A stretch of 6,418 bases of DNA from DSQQ01 sp964443075 (GTDB lineage Bacteria; Chloroflexota; Anaerolineae; 4572-78; J111), in contig CAYUCB010000417.1 of assembly GCA_964443075.1 (NCBI GenBank), positions 1 through 6,418 of the forward strand. The letters are read 5' to 3'. Every line of letters starts with the position of its first letter. The stretch's first letter is position 1. The notes below the pieces were generated by a model. That model had not been told where the DNA came from. It saw only the letters and a list, made by a program, of their open reading frames with translations, and did no database searches. Below, in pieces: positions 5,024-6,418 of this stretch. Position numbers and translations under genes: made by a program.

Positions 5024-6418
5024 ATGGAATCAATGATTGGAAAAACTCTGGGCCAATACCAACTGATTGAACAGATTGGCAAAGGCGGAATGGCAACTGT
5101 TTACAAAGCCTTTCAGCCCGGCCTTAACCGCTACGTGGCGGTTAAAGTGCTGCCCGCCTACTTTGCTCACGAACCTGGCTTTGCCGAGCGTTTTGCCCGC
5201 GAAGCCCAGGCCATTGCCCAATTAGACCACCCCCACATTTTGCCGGTGTATGATTTTGGCAAACAGGACGACATCAACTATATCGTTATGAAATATGTGG
5301 CCGCCGGCACTCTGCGCGAAAAATTGGGCCGGCCCATGGCCCCGCTTGAAACCACCCACATTATTGACCAGATTGCCGGCGCTCTGGATGCGGCCCACAA
5401 ACGCGGCATTCTGCATCGAGATGTGAAGCCGGGTAACATTTTAATTGATAATGAAGGGTGGACCTATTTAAGCGATTTTGGCCTGGCTAAAATGGTCGAA
5501 AGCGCCAGCCACCTGACCGCCAGCGGCGTGGGCGTGGGCGTGGGCACCCCGGCCTATATGAGTCCGGAGCAAGGGCAGGGCTTGCCGGTAGATGCCCGTA
5601 CTGACGTGTATGCTCTGGGAGTCATTCTGTTTGAAATGCTCACCGGCCACGTGCCCTATGAGGCCGAAACGCCCATGGCGGTGGTCATCAAACACATTAC
5701 TGACCCCATCCCTATGCCCCGCCGGATAAACCCCAACATCCCCCCTGCCGTTGAACAAGTGCTGTTGAAAACCCTGGCTAAAAATCGGGAGGATCGTTTT
5801 GCCAGCGCCGGAGCGATGGCCGCCGCGCTGCATCAGGCTGTCGCCAGGCTCGACCCCCAGGTGGCCGCCGCCCCTATCCCTCCTACGCCTGATACTGAGG
5901 CGACCATGCTCCACCCCGGTGGCGCGTCGGTAGTGCCGCCCCTGTTGATGGCCCAACCCGCGCCTTCGGTGGCGGCGGTGCCGGCGCAAACCCAACCACA
6001 ACCCCTGGCCCAACCGTCCTCCGCCCGCCAATTCCCCTGGCTGGCTCTGCTGGGCGCAGGGATAGCCCTGGTTTTGTTAATCGGCCTGTGCGGGCTGGCC
6101 GGCTGGTATTACTTTAGGGCCGGGCCGGCTGCGCCCCCCCCCACGGCGGTCAGCGCCCAGGTTGTGCCGCTGCCTACCTTGACTCCATCCCCGCTTGCTC
6201 CAACTCTTTTGCTATCGCCTACCTCCACCTTTACGCCTACGCCTACCCCGGTTAGCGTAGCCGCCGATACTCTGCCCGCCACCGCTACCCCCACCGTACC
6301 CCCGCCTACGTTTACTCCTCCGCCAACGAACCCACCGACCGCTCCTTCACCCCCTCCCCCCCCCCCCCCCCCACCCCCCCCCCCGCCGCCCCCCCCCCCG
6401 CCCCATACCGGCCCGCCC
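5024..6418 (+). CDS. transmembrane Ser/Thr protein kinase, PknB type (3' partial)
   Basis: This is a eukaryotic-like Ser/Thr kinase that phosphorylates proteins in the cytoplasm and is anchored in the membrane. The 465 residues present include a kinase domain at about 12-270 with all catalytic elements: glycine loop GKGGMATVY (19-27), K41, helix-C E60, HRDVKPGN (131-138, catalytic D133), DFG (151-153), SPE (180-182) and D194 in DVYALG. HRD has arginine, so the kinase should be activated by activation-loop phosphorylation; T165, S167 and T175 are candidates. A proline-rich juxtamembrane segment (271-337) leads to one membrane helix at about 339-364. After it comes a Pro/Thr-rich extracytoplasmic linker that becomes 18 consecutive prolines (443-460). 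The frame is open to the last base, so the C terminus, where a sensor domain would lie, is missing. Homopolymer C-runs make the frame after about 6355 unsafe. The gene has its own promoter and AGGAGG site. Confidence 0.95.
   Translation, partial: MESMIGKTLGQYQLIEQIGKGGMATVYKAFQPGLNRYVAVKVLPAYFAHEPGFAERFAREAQAIAQLDHPHILPVYDFGKQDDINYIVMKYVAAGTLREKLGRPMAPLETTHIIDQIAGALDAAHKRGILHRDVKPGNILIDNEGWTYLSDFGLAKMVESASHLTASGVGVGVGTPAYMSPEQGQGLPVDARTDVYALGVILFEMLTGHVPYEAETPMAVVIKHITDPIPMPRRINPNIPPAVEQVLLKTLAKNREDRFASAGAMAAALHQAVARLDPQVAAAPIPPTPDTEATMLHPGGASVVPPLLMAQPAPSVAAVPAQTQPQPLAQPSSARQFPWLALLGAGIALVLLIGLCGLAGWYYFRAGPAAPPPTAVSAQVVPLPTLTPSPLAPTLLLSPTSTFTPTPTPVSVAADTLPATATPTVPPPTFTPPPTNPPTAPSPPPPPPPPPPPPPPPPPPHTGPP
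5525..5545 (+). repeat. hexanucleotide repeat in the kinase activation loop
   Basis: GGCGTG is repeated three times (5525-5542) and followed by GGC, encoding GVGVGVG (168-174) just before the conserved GTPAYMSPEQ. Each unit adds two residues in frame, so slippage could change activation-loop length without breaking the frame. Confidence 0.7.
6350..6404 (+). repeat. poly-C / poly-proline low-complexity tract
   Basis: C-runs of 17 (6356-6372), 11 (6374-6384) and 11 (6389-6399) bases are broken only by single A or G bases. Read in the kinase frame they give 18 consecutive proline codons, almost all CCC. Such runs are prone to sequencing and assembly error, and this one lies at the window edge. 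Confidence 0.85.

Noticed and set aside
4836..5096. 86-residue open frame on the minus strand in the kinase leader
   Set aside because: It overlaps the kinase start, has no recognisable domain, and runs against the strong promoter and AGGAGG of the kinase.
5468..6031. 187-residue open frame on the minus strand
   Set aside because: It is antisense to the well-supported kinase domain. The translation is low-complexity, rich in G, R and H, as expected from a GC-rich shadow frame.

Overview
This window holds five complete genes and one partial gene, all on the + strand. The style suggests a Chloroflexota bacterium, probably of the Anaerolineae, most likely as a metagenomic contig. The hints are a PknB-type kinase with a Pro/Thr-rich extracytoplasmic linker, dipeptide-type permeases with long cysteine-bearing loops, an MtdA-like dehydrogenase, and a GGGGCG...CGCCCC intergenic hairpin. 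This placement rests on remembered resemblance, not on a search.

Layout. Positions 1-216 are non-coding and carry a hairpin repeat, a 12-bp direct repeat and a 15-bp palindrome overlapping a possible -35 box. Positions 217-2249 encode the two integral membrane subunits of a DppB/DppC-type ABC importer, 8 bp apart. The binding protein and ATPases are not in the window. A ParB/Srx-fold protein follows 29 bp later (2279-3121). It resembles the free-serine kinases SerK/SbnI more than chromosome-partitioning ParB. A good extended -10 promoter at 3135-3163 then serves an MtdA/MtdB-type methylene-tetrahydropterin dehydrogenase (3262-4119). Next is an unrecognised 179-residue protein (4209-4748) with a beta-rich centre and a C-terminal coiled coil carrying two consecutive trimerisation motifs. 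A strong intrinsic terminator (4772-4817) closes this unit. A second extended -10 promoter (4848-4876) and a leader of about 140 nt with G-runs and a short tandem repeat precede a transmembrane Ser/Thr protein kinase (5024 to the end). The kinase is cut by the window edge inside a poly-proline/poly-C tract.

How the genes may work together. The transporter probably imports peptides or a related small solute. The SerK/SbnI-like protein could phosphorylate free serine, and the MtdA-like enzyme interconverts methylene- and methenyl-pterins. Serine is the main donor of methylene C1 units, so a serine/C1 theme linking imported nutrients to these two genes is possible. It is a hypothesis from adjacency, and the promoter between the two genes shows they are not simply one transcript. 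The kinase is a separately transcribed signalling gene. No mobile element, CRISPR array, tRNA or rRNA was seen.
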